DNA from: Treponema sp. Marseille-Q3903
GTDB lineage: Bacteria > Spirochaetota > Spirochaetia > Treponematales > Treponemataceae
Reading direction: 5' to 3'
DNA: 64,000 nt
Assembly (NCBI RefSeq): GCF_014334335.1
Contig: NZ_JACSEU010000001.1
Coordinates: 310,001-374,000 of the forward strand
The notes beneath the pieces were generated by a model. It searched no databases. It was given only the letters and a program-made list of their open reading frames with translations, and was not told where the DNA came from. Shown here piece after piece: positions 33,611 through 41,408 of the stretch. The position numbers were made by a program, and so were the translations under genes. How positions within the stretch are numbered: the stretch's first letter is position 1; each line of letters opens with the position of its first letter.

Positions 33611-35473
33611 ATGGTAAAAGATTGTGAAGGGGTTCCGTATCCTGTATATTCTGTTGGAGAAGTTATCTGCTGTTCGCGCGTAAAAGGAGCAGTCCCTGCA
33701 GGCAGTGTTTTTGAACTAAAAATTTCAATCGGTATCAGTCGTGAAAATCCGCCGCAGTTGGAGACCTCCGCTGCAGAACCTGTTGCAGGTCAATTTTACA
33801 TGCTCCACGCCGTTCATTCAAATGTCTTGCTCGGGCGACCTATCAGTGTATTTCTTTCTAAAAAGATGGACGACGGCTCTGTTGAATTATCTTTTCTCAT
33901 TCTCTTAAAAGGAACAGGGACTGCTGAATTATGCGAGCTCCGCAGCGGCGACAAAATCAATTTGCTCGGACCTTGTGGAAATCGTTTTCCGTTGCCGACT
34001 TCTGTCAATTGTTCCAAAAGTTTAAAATTTTCATGTTCAAAAGTTCTTATCATTGGAGGCGGGATTGGAGTTGCCCCTGTCGCAGGATTTGCTTCAACAT
34101 TGCCCGAAAACTCTTACGATTTTTATGCGTCTTTTAAAAGCGGTTCATACGCTCTTGAAAATCTTAAAGCCGATAAACTCGTGATCACAACAGATGACGG
34201 TTCTGTAGGAATCAAAGGAATGCTTCCTGCGGCTCTCACAGAACTTGTTTTGAGAGAAGGAAAATACGAGGCAGTTTATGCGTGTGGTCCGACCCCAATG
34301 CTCGCATACGTTCAAAAGATATGCAAAACAGTCGGGGTAAAGTGCTGGTTGAGCATGGAATCGCGAATGGCGTGTGGGGTCGGAGCATGTCTCGGCTGTG
34401 TAATCGACACTACAGAAGGAAAAAAACGTTGCTGTAAAGAAGGACCTGTATTTGACGGCGATATTCTTCAAATTCCGCTCCCGCCTATAGAGGTTGCAGG
34501 TATAAAAGCTCAGCCGCCCCGCGAGCCTTTAAAAACAGAACCTGATATTTCTGTAAATATCGCCGGAGTCCACTTTCAAAACCCTGTGATAGGATGCTCC
34601 GGGACGTTTGGATTTGGCGATGAATATAAAACTGTGTTTGATGTAAACAGGCTAGGCGGTATTTCAAGCAAAGGGTTGACATTGGAACCGCGTCAGGGAA
34701 ATAATGGAATTCGCCTTCATGAAATTCCATCGGGTCTTATGAACTCGATTGGACTTCAGAATCCGGGAATTCCGCACTTTATTGAACACGAATTGCCGCA
34801 GATGCTCGCTCTAAAACCTGTTGCGATTGCAAACTTAAGCGGAAGCACTTTGGAAACATATGTTGAAGGTGCAAATCTGTTAGATAAGACTGAAATTCCG
34901 ATGATAGAACTAAACATCTCTTGCCCAAACGTGAGTGCCGGCGGAGCTTCTTGGGGAATGAGCTGCACGGCTGCGGGGCAAGTTGTAAAAGCTGTCCGTG
35001 CTGTTACAAAAAAGCCTCTTGTCGTAAAACTCACCCCTCAGTCGCCGGAACTGAATAAAGTTGCCCTAGCTTGCATAGAAGCGGGAGCGGAGGGAATAAG
35101 TTTGTGCAATTCGTTTCAGGGAATCGCAATCGATGTCGAGAGAGGAGTTCCCGTTTTCAACAATCTTAAAGCCGGCGTCGGCGGACCTGCCGTTCGACCA
35201 ATCGCCGTTCGCCTAGTCTACGAACTCGTTGAAGCAATCAACGCTTTGCAAAAGGAAAAACGAGTGCCTGTGATTGCGATAGGCGGCATCGGAACATGGC
35301 GAGATGCAGTTGAGTTCATCATGGCAGGGGCGTCCGCGATTCAAGTTGGAACAGCGACCTTCGCAAATCCTAAAGCGATGATTGAAATTATAGACGGCAT
35401 CAGCGCATTTATGAAACGAAAAGGATATCGCAATATTGAAGAGATGCGAGGGCTTATCCAGAAAAATGTATAA
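33611..35473 (+). CDS. pyrDK: dihydroorotate dehydrogenase PyrK-PyrD fusion
   Basis: A 620-residue natural fusion. Residues about 1-295 are the electron-transfer subunit PyrK: FAD/NAD domain (GPCGNRFPL, IIGGGIGVAPV) and a 2Fe-2S site CGVGACLGC followed by a distal CC pair. Residues about 310-620 are PyrD of class 1B: FQNPVIGCSGTFGFG, a catalytic loop ELNISCPN with the base cysteine, and FMN-phosphate site GGIGTWRDA. The two-subunit class 1B enzyme oxidises dihydroorotate and reduces NAD+; here both halves are one chain. GAGG precedes ATG 33611. The frame is open throughout with a short linker near 296-310. Confidence 0.92.
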   Translation: MVKDCEGVPYPVYSVGEVICCSRVKGAVPAGSVFELKISIGISRENPPQLETSAAEPVAGQFYMLHAVHSNVLLGRPISVFLSKKMDDGSVELSFLILLKGTGTAELCELRSGDKINLLGPCGNRFPLPTSVNCSKSLKFSCSKVLIIGGGIGVAPVAGFASTLPENSYDFYASFKSGSYALENLKADKLVITTDDGSVGIKGMLPAALTELVLREGKYEAVYACGPTPMLAYVQKICKTVGVKCWLSMESRMACGVGACLGCVIDTTEGKKRCCKEGPVFDGDILQIPLPPIEVAGIKAQPPREPLKTEPDISVNIAGVHFQNPVIGCSGTFGFGDEYKTVFDVNRLGGISSKGLTLEPRQGNNGIRLHEIPSGLMNSIGLQNPGIPHFIEHELPQMLALKPVAIANLSGSTLETYVEGANLLDKTEIPMIELNISCPNVSAGGASWGMSCTAAGQVVKAVRAVTKKPLVVKLTPQSPELNKVALACIEAGAEGISLCNSFQGIAIDVERGVPVFNNLKAGVGGPAVRPIAVRLVYELVEAINALQKEKRVPVIAIGGIGTWRDAVEFIMAGASAIQVGTATFANPKAMIEIIDGISAFMKRKGYRNIEEMRGLIQKNV

Positions 35474-35522
35474 AAGTGGAAAAAAATCAAAAACCGTGAT
35501 ATATTAAAATAGATACAATAAA

Positions 35523-35554
35523 ATGGGTCTGAGACTTCAGACCCATATTTTTTT
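35523..35554 (+). terminator. intrinsic terminator or attenuator before deoC
   Basis: A perfect 10-bp stem (35523-35532 with 35537-35546, loop GACT) is followed by ATTTTTTT. It can end the pyr operon. A possible promoter, TGGAAA (35477-35482) with a 17-base spacer and TATATT (35500-35505), lies upstream of it; if that promoter drives deoC the hairpin would be an attenuator in the deoC leader. Confidence 0.8.
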
Positions 35555-35568
35555 ACAGGAGTTTAAAT

Positions 35569-36207
35569 ATGAAAACATCAAAGTATATTGATCACACAAT
35601 TCTTAAGCCTGAAGCACAAAAGGCAGACATTGAACGCATCTGTAAAGAAGCTGTTGAGCATGATTTTGCATCGGTTATGGTAAATCCTTGCTGGATTCCT
35701 TTTGTAAAAGAGCAGATAAAAGGCAGCGATGTTTTGGCAGCTTGTGTTGTTGGGTTTCCTCTCGGGGCTAATTCGACAGCTGTAAAAGTTTTTGAAGTAA
35801 AAGACGCAATCGCCAATGGAGCTGATGAAGTTGACATGGTTATAAATATCGGGCAGCTTAAAGACGGAAATGATGAATATGTGACAGACGAGATACGTCA
35901 GTTAAAGGCAGCAGCAGGAAACAAGACGCTTAAAGTCATCATTGAAACTTGCCTTCTTACAGATGACGAAAAAATCAGGGCATGTAAAGATGTTATTGCT
36001 GCCGGTGCGGATTTTGTAAAGACAAGCACAGGTTTTTCAACAGGTGGGGCAACAGTATCAGATGTAAAACTCATGAAAGAAGCAGTGAAAGGGTCTTCTG
36101 TAAAAGTAAAAGCGTCAGGCGGTGTCAGAAGTCCCGAAGATTTTAAGGCAATGATTGAAGCAGGAGCGGAAAGAATAGGAACGAGTTCCGGCTGTAAACT
36201 TGTTTAA
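35569..36207 (+). CDS. deoC: deoxyribose-phosphate aldolase
   Basis: A 212-residue class I aldolase that splits 2-deoxyribose-5-phosphate to glyceraldehyde-3-phosphate and acetaldehyde. Motifs: MKTSKYIDHTILKP at the start, DEVDMVINIGQ near 87-97, KVIIETCLL near 122-130, the Schiff-base lysine in FVKTSTGFSTGGAT near 146-158, and KASGGVRS near 177-184. AGGAG precedes ATG 35569 by seven bases. It is a single gene between a terminator-like hairpin and a 13-bp inverted repeat. Role: salvage of deoxynucleosides. Confidence 0.95.
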   Translation: MKTSKYIDHTILKPEAQKADIERICKEAVEHDFASVMVNPCWIPFVKEQIKGSDVLAACVVGFPLGANSTAVKVFEVKDAIANGADEVDMVINIGQLKDGNDEYVTDEIRQLKAAAGNKTLKVIIETCLLTDDEKIRACKDVIAAGADFVKTSTGFSTGGATVSDVKLMKEAVKGSSVKVKASGGVRSPEDFKAMIEAGAERIGTSSGCKLV

Positions 36208-36220
36208 AATGCCATTCACA

Positions 36221-36297
36221 CAGATAGCGCTGATGGCACGAGAGTTTATACAAAATAAAAATTTAATACAAACCACAAGGCAAGTCAGCGCTATCTG
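36221..36297. repeat. 13-bp perfect inverted repeat between deoC and GH120 gene
   Basis: CAGATAGCGCTGA (36221-36233) and TCAGCGCTATCTG (36285-36297) are exact inverted copies separated by 51 bases. The left arm also takes part in an alternative hairpin TGCCAT/ATGGCA. There is no T-run, so it is not a standard terminator; it may still end both converging transcripts or be the remnant of a small inserted element. Confidence 0.6.
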
Positions 36298-36328
36298 CAT
36301 CAATCTTTAGAAAAACAAAGCGTTAAAA

Positions 36329-38356
36329 CTAAAACAGCCGGGTTTTAAGTTCTTTTTCATCGGCAAAAGGTCCTGCGATTGGGTTTTCGTCGCGTTTTTG
36401 ACCTAAGAAATCAGTATCAAAAGTGATAGGTGTTCCATCAGGATTTTCATAGTTTTCTTCAGGTTCAAAAGCCGGAGGAATATCTGCCGTATGCATCAAT
36501 TTGCATTTTGTCTTTGGAAGGAACTCATATAGATTTGTTTTAAGAGTTATCTTTCCGTCTTTTTCCTCATAACTGATTTCTACATTGTTCTTTGTGTCGA
36601 CATAAGCGTCTTTTTCTTTAGACATCGGTTTTGCCCCGTTGAAGTAGATGTTTCCTCCAGCCCAAACAGGGAGTTCCGAATAATAACGGTCTGTAGCCAC
36701 TGAGCCCATTCCGCAGTAGCCTTCAAACATTTTATCCCACTCTTCAAAAGAAGGATATTTTTCAAATTTGAATGTACCGACTTCAATATTTCCATCGTCC
36801 CAGCAATTCGGCTCTTTTTTAAATTGCTCCATTGCTGCTTTTAGTACCGGTCTCATAGGCTGCTGGATGAAAATGTTGTTGTAAAATTTATTATCACCGT
36901 GAAGAATCGTCATAAATCCTGCAATCTCTGTCCTGTGATTCATGTGGTATGGAGTATAGCGCGGAGAAATACGTCCGGGAGCCCCGTTATCAGTACCGAT
37001 TCCAACGGAAACAAAACCTCCCGCGATGATATTGTGAATCATTGCAACGCCTTGTGTAGCAAGTTTAACAGCCCTGTCAGAAAGGAAAATGTTGTTGTCG
37101 AGCAAAGTCGGACCGTGAGAAACTTCTATGAATAAGTCTTCAGCGCAGCCTCCCATGCTCTCTTTATTTTGATTGTATTCTTTTGGAAGGGCGTTGTCGT
37201 GGAACAAATTTTGAGTTACACGTGTTCCTTGTGCCTGCCAGTCGAGCCAAATTCCGCGAGTACAGTGGTGAATATGGTTCCGGCGATAGATGCAGTCGAT
37301 TGCCGCATGCATTTTAATGCCGCCGATCTCTGCCCCCGCAAGGTTCTGTTTGTTATTGATGTGATGAATGTGATTGTCTTCGATTACAGAGAATACCCCT
37401 CCAAGATGCCCAACAATTCCTGTCTGTCCACAATTATGGATATTGCAGCGACGGATTGTGTGCGAGCCTACATTGTCTTTAGACCATCCTTCTAGCTGAG
37501 CCTGACAGATACAATCGCGTTCAGTCTGAGTTCCGTCTTTGTATTTTGTTTTGAGCCACTTGTTGTCGTTGTTTGCTTGTCGGTATTTGCCGAGGGATAT
37601 TCCCGAACATTTTGCTTCATAGATTTCACAATCTTCAATTATCCAGCCTTTAGACCAGTGTGGACCAACCATTCCTTCCTGATAAGCTGTCGGAGGCGCC
37701 CACTGGCTCGCTGCCTGTGAAATTTTAAATCCGGAAAGAGTGATGTACCCGATTCGTTCCGCTTCGGGATAAAAACAGCTTTTGCGCACTGAAATTTCTA
37801 CATTTTCTTTGTTTGGATCTTTGCCCTGAAAGTTTGCATAAAAAACAGTTTCGTCTTTTTCTTCATCCTGTTCGCACATCCATTTATAAACGGAAAATTC
37901 CTGATCCCACGAAGGAATAAAAATTTCAGCTTTTTTTACTTCTTCAAGTGTTTGAACTTCATACATCGATTTTTCATTAAGGTAAACATCTCCAAGATGT
38001 GCAGTCATGTAGGCAATGAACCAGTCGCCGCTTACCAATTTTGTGTACGGATTAAAATCACCGAAAATCGAATTCGGAACACGAGCTGTCCAAACATTTC
38101 CTTCGAGTTTAGTCCAACCAGAGAGAATTTCGGCACCTGTGATGTGAGCCCCAAGCATTTTTTCCGAGCGGAAAACAACAGGCTTATCTGGAGTCCCCGG
38201 ATTTTTTGGATTCACCGCTTCGCGATATGTCCCGGGAGCAACGATAATTTCGTCTCCTGCCGCTGCGACATCTGCCGCATATTGAATTTTATTAAACGGT
38301 TTTTCTTTAGAGCCATCTCCGCCTTTTCTTGCAGAGGAATTAACATAGTATTCCAT
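36329..38356 (-). CDS. GH120 beta-xylosidase
   Basis: A 675-residue right-handed beta-helix enzyme closely resembling the GH120 xylosidase XylC of Thermoanaerobacterium: it starts MEYYVNSSARKGGDG, and has YANFQGKDPNKENVEISVR, SCFYPE, QWAPPTAYQ, SKGWIIED, IVGHLGGVFS and WLDWQAQGTR. By comparison with XylC the nucleophile is D372 in WLDWQ and the acid/base is E411 in FIEVSHGP. It removes xylose from xylo-oligosaccharides. AGGAG lies six bases before ATG 38356; the longer frame to 38386 is rejected. There is no signal peptide, so it works in the cytoplasm after oligosaccharide uptake. TATAAT lies upstream on the minus strand near 38389-38394. Confidence 0.88.
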   Translation of the reverse strand: MEYYVNSSARKGGDGSKEKPFNKIQYAADVAAAGDEIIVAPGTYREAVNPKNPGTPDKPVVFRSEKMLGAHITGAEILSGWTKLEGNVWTARVPNSIFGDFNPYTKLVSGDWFIAYMTAHLGDVYLNEKSMYEVQTLEEVKKAEIFIPSWDQEFSVYKWMCEQDEEKDETVFYANFQGKDPNKENVEISVRKSCFYPEAERIGYITLSGFKISQAASQWAPPTAYQEGMVGPHWSKGWIIEDCEIYEAKCSGISLGKYRQANNDNKWLKTKYKDGTQTERDCICQAQLEGWSKDNVGSHTIRRCNIHNCGQTGIVGHLGGVFSVIEDNHIHHINNKQNLAGAEIGGIKMHAAIDCIYRRNHIHHCTRGIWLDWQAQGTRVTQNLFHDNALPKEYNQNKESMGGCAEDLFIEVSHGPTLLDNNIFLSDRAVKLATQGVAMIHNIIAGGFVSVGIGTDNGAPGRISPRYTPYHMNHRTEIAGFMTILHGDNKFYNNIFIQQPMRPVLKAAMEQFKKEPNCWDDGNIEVGTFKFEKYPSFEEWDKMFEGYCGMGSVATDRYYSELPVWAGGNIYFNGAKPMSKEKDAYVDTKNNVEISYEEKDGKITLKTNLYEFLPKTKCKLMHTADIPPAFEPEENYENPDGTPITFDTDFLGQKRDENPIAGPFADEKELKTRLF

Positions 38357-38589
38357 GGGATCTCCTGTAAATATGATATTTGACATAATTATATAGTTAA
38401 TTTGTTTAAAAAGTATAAAAAAAGTATTCTAATATTGTAGAATTTCATTTATGTCGTTTTCACAGCCGATTCATAGTCGAAAGCTTATTTGACGTTGTGA
38501 GAGGTTTTGTCATGTAGAGAAACTTTATATTGATTTTTTACAGCTTTTAGTTTTGCTTCGCCGCAATTGTTCGAGTTTTTTGCATTATC

Positions 38590-39207
38590 TTAATCAGCGT
38601 AAATCGGTTCAAAATCATCTGCCGGGTGCCCACAGATTGGGCAAACAAAATCAGAAGGAAGATTCGATTCATTTAGTTCGTACCCGCAGATTTTGCATCT
38701 CCAGCCGATAATCTTTTTGTCGGTTTGTACTTTTGTTTTCGGCTTAATATCTTTTTGGTAATCTGCGTATGTGATAGGAGCTTTATCGCTCATCACTTTT
38801 GCATCTTGAACTTCTGCGATAAAAAGAGAATGAGTTCCAAGGTCAGTAGAGCTGATAATTTTGCAAGTCAACAAAGAACAAATCTGCTTTTTGATGTAAG
38901 GATTTTTGTTGGCGTCGAGTTCGTATGCAAAATCTGCAAATTTATCTACGTTGCGACCGCTTTGGTATCCGAAATGTTTGATTGTATCAAAGGTTGTATC
39001 TTTATCCAGAACAGAAAGAGAGAATGTCCCGGACTTTTTTATCATTTCGCAAGTCAGGTTTGTATTGATTGCAGCAATTGCAATACGAGTTGGGTCATTT
39101 GCAACTTGCATACAAGTGTTCGTAATGCATGCGTTGATTTTTCCATCTAAATTAGCACCGAGAACAAAAACTCCATAAGATAAATTAAAAAAAGCTTTTT
39201 CTTCCAT
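38590..39207 (-). CDS. flavin reductase-rubredoxin fusion (high molecular weight rubredoxin type)
   Basis: A 205-residue protein: an FMN-binding flavin-reductase-like domain (about 1-155: FNLSYGVFVLGANLDGKINACITN) and a C-terminal rubredoxin (about 165-200) with CKICG and CPICG iron ligands. The layout is that of Hrb of acetogens, which passes electrons from NAD(P)H to flavodiiron proteins that reduce O2 or NO. No flavodiiron gene is in the window. Start ATG 39207 has CAGGAG seven bases upstream; a longer frame reaching 39252 is rejected. Role inferred: oxygen or nitric-oxide defence in an anaerobe. Confidence 0.88.
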   Translation of the reverse strand: MEEKAFFNLSYGVFVLGANLDGKINACITNTCMQVANDPTRIAIAAINTNLTCEMIKKSGTFSLSVLDKDTTFDTIKHFGYQSGRNVDKFADFAYELDANKNPYIKKQICSLLTCKIISSTDLGTHSLFIAEVQDAKVMSDKAPITYADYQKDIKPKTKVQTDKKIIGWRCKICGYELNESNLPSDFVCPICGHPADDFEPIYAD

Positions 39208-39384
39208 AAAAGTAACTCCTGAAAATGTCGTAGAAGACAAATTCTCAAACACTTGATTTTAAAAATTTACAAAAGCAAATCTTCAACCTTAATTATATTT
39301 TAGAATTTGATCGAATTCAAACAATATTTTATAGCTTGCTGGCGGTTCTTCCGGTTCTTGCCCCAAATCGTATTGCCATAAAAT

Positions 39385-39413
39385 TTGACCTTAAATAAAA
39401 CCTGTGTTATATT
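39385..39413 (+). promoter_or_regulatory. promoter of tatD
   Basis: TTGACC (39385-39390), a 17-base spacer and TATATT (39408-39413). Transcription should begin near 39420, giving a normal leader of about 67 bases that contains an A/T-only inverted repeat and ends with AGGAAG before ATG 39488. Confidence 0.75.
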
Positions 39414-39487
39414 TAACATAATTTATTAGGAATATTTTAAATAATATTTATTAAGAAAGAATCTACCCATCTGTAGGAAGTAATGCC

Positions 39488-40264
39488 ATGAAATTTTTTG
39501 ATACTCACGCTCACATCGGGCTTATATATGATGACCCTATTGAACAATTACGCGTGATTCAGCAAGCAAAACAGGCTGGAGTTACTCGCATCGTAAGCAT
39601 CAATAACAGTCTCTATGATTTTAACAGAGTTTATCCAAATTTAAAGTCAATTTCTGGAATTTATCACGCCGTTGGAGTTGCTCCGTCAGAAGTTACAAAC
39701 CCTGGAGCAGACTGGATCAATACAATCGAAAAAAGTCTTGAGTTGCCGAATGTTGTCGCAGTAGGAGAAACCGGATTAGATTATTTTAAACAATTTGGAG
39801 ACAAGCGTTCACAGATTGAATTGTTCATCACTCAGTTAGAGATAGCTCAAGCTCACAAAGTCCCTGTAATAATTCACAACCGTGATGCAGGGCGCGACCT
39901 CTATGATATTTTAACAGAAAGAATCCCCGATGCTGGTGCAATTCTTCATTGTTATTCAGAAGATGCGGCATTTGCAAAAAAATGTCTCGAAAAAAACATC
40001 TGGTTTAGCTTTGCCGGCAATCTCACTTATCGCAATGCGCGCAATCTTCATGAAACTGTGTTGAACATTCCTGTTGACCGTATTTTGATTGAAACAGAAA
40101 GCCCGTTTATGATTCCTGCAGAATTCCGTGACCGAAAAAGAACGATGCCTGCATATCTTCCTTCGACTGCAAAATTCCTTGCAGAAATGCTTGACATGGA
40201 TCTTGAAGTTCTGAGTGAGCAGTTGTGGAAAAACAGCTGCAAAGCGTTTAATCTGCCTGAATAA
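39488..40264 (+). CDS. tatD: TatD family metal-dependent deoxyribonuclease
   Basis: A 258-residue amidohydrolase-fold protein. Metal ligands are visible in FDTHAHIG (4-11), GETGLDYF (94-101), VIIHNRDA near 128-135, and ILHCYSEDA near 153-161. TatD proteins are 3'-5' nucleases linked to repair of oxidised DNA. It is followed 21 bases downstream by a tRNA-dihydrouridine synthase. Length and motif order are usual. One deviation: the late conserved motif is ILIETESPFM where TatD typically has LETDAP; the acidic position is kept as E, so activity should be retained. Confidence 0.9.
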   Translation: MKFFDTHAHIGLIYDDPIEQLRVIQQAKQAGVTRIVSINNSLYDFNRVYPNLKSISGIYHAVGVAPSEVTNPGADWINTIEKSLELPNVVAVGETGLDYFKQFGDKRSQIELFITQLEIAQAHKVPVIIHNRDAGRDLYDILTERIPDAGAILHCYSEDAAFAKKCLEKNIWFSFAGNLTYRNARNLHETVLNIPVDRILIETESPFMIPAEFRDRKRTMPAYLPSTAKFLAEMLDMDLEVLSEQLWKNSCKAFNLPE

Positions 40265-40285
40265 CTTGATAAAATTGTTTCCAAA

Positions 40286-41272
40286 ATGGAAAGCTTGTAT
40301 CACCCTGTAAAAATTGGAAATGTTGAATTAAAAGGAAATCTCTTTTTGGCGCCGGTCGCAGGTTATAGTGATGCGGCGTTTCGTTCTGTCTGCATAGAAA
40401 ATGGAGCTTGCTTTACTTACACAGAAATGGTGAGTGCCGAAGCTCTTGTACGAAAAAATCTTAAGACAGAAACTTTGATGAAACGTGCCTGCAACGAAAA
40501 AGCGTATGCCGTTCAGATTTTTGGTGGAGAGCCGGAAATCATGGCACAAGCGGCAAAAATTGTTGTTGAAAAAACACACTGCGAAGTGATCGATATCAAT
40601 TGTGGCTGTCCTGTCCCTAAAATTATTAAAACAGGAGCAGGTTCTGCTTTAACTCGTGAGCCCGAAATGCTATTCAAAATTGCAAAAGCGGTTGTAGAAG
40701 CTGTGGAGTCAACCCCTGTAACTGTAAAAATCCGTTCAGGGTGGGAACAAAAACAGATTACATGGAGAGAAGCGGCTCAAGCAGCGTTGGATGCCGGCGT
40801 TAGTGCGATAACAATTCATCCTAGAACGCGTGCACAAGGGTATGAAGGTCATTCCGATTGGAGCGTTATGAAAGAACTTGTCAAAATGGTCAACAATCGA
40901 GTTCCTGTTTTCGGTTCAGGTGACCTTTTCAAACCTGAAGATGCCAGAGATATGCTTTTACAGACGGGAGTCAGCGGAGTAATGTTTGCGCGTGGAGCGA
41001 TGGGAAATCCTTTTATATTTAAAGATGCGACATCGCTTTTGACTGATGGGGCTTATCAGCCTGTTCCGCCTGATGTCCGCGTGAAAACAGGATTTATAGA
41101 GCTCGAGCGACTTGTAGCAGAGACAAACGAAAAGCATGCTTGCATGGAAATGAGGAAACGTTTTTCTGCATATTCTAAAGGAATTCAAAACGGAGCTTTG
41201 CTGCGGGCAAAAATTGTTCACGCTGCAACTGTTCAGGATTATGCAGACATTTTCGCAGACTTTTTACACTGA
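40286..41272 (+). CDS. dusB: tRNA-dihydrouridine synthase
   Basis: A 328-residue FMN enzyme that reduces uridines in the tRNA D-loop. Motifs: FLAPVAGYSDAAFR near 20-33, QIFGGEPEIMAQAAKIV near 78-94, DINCGCPVPKI near 100-110 with the catalytic cysteine, VTVKIRSGW near 145-153, ITIHPRTRAQGYEGHSDW near 180-197 and GSGDLFKPEDA. It belongs to the DusB/NifR3-like group. No Shine-Dalgarno sequence precedes ATG 40286; TAAAAT at 40270-40275 could be a -10 within the 3' end of tatD, giving a nearly leaderless transcript in addition to read-through. Confidence 0.92.
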   Translation: MESLYHPVKIGNVELKGNLFLAPVAGYSDAAFRSVCIENGACFTYTEMVSAEALVRKNLKTETLMKRACNEKAYAVQIFGGEPEIMAQAAKIVVEKTHCEVIDINCGCPVPKIIKTGAGSALTREPEMLFKIAKAVVEAVESTPVTVKIRSGWEQKQITWREAAQAALDAGVSAITIHPRTRAQGYEGHSDWSVMKELVKMVNNRVPVFGSGDLFKPEDARDMLLQTGVSGVMFARGAMGNPFIFKDATSLLTDGAYQPVPPDVRVKTGFIELERLVAETNEKHACMEMRKRFSAYSKGIQNGALLRAKIVHAATVQDYADIFADFLH

Positions 41273-41363
41273 TGAGACTTTCTTCAGCCGGACACTGATG
41301 CCTTTCCATGCAGCAGCATTTTGCCGTTTCTTCGATTAGATTTAACGTGGTGCAATGCGCAGT

Positions 41364-41392
41364 TTGTCAAAATAGCATTTTTCTGTTAGAAT
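41364..41392 (+). promoter_or_regulatory. promoter of the gene at 41409
   Basis: TTGTCA (41364-41369), a 17-base spacer and TAGAAT (41387-41392). Transcription would begin near 41399, about ten bases before ATG 41409, and the ten bases show no Shine-Dalgarno sequence. Confidence 0.7.
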
Positions 41393-41408
41393 AACTCAAA
41401 TTATTGCG

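Noticed and set aside
36899-38383. Plus-strand reading frames across the GH120 gene
   Set aside because: They are antisense shadows of a gene with strong full-length homology to GH120.
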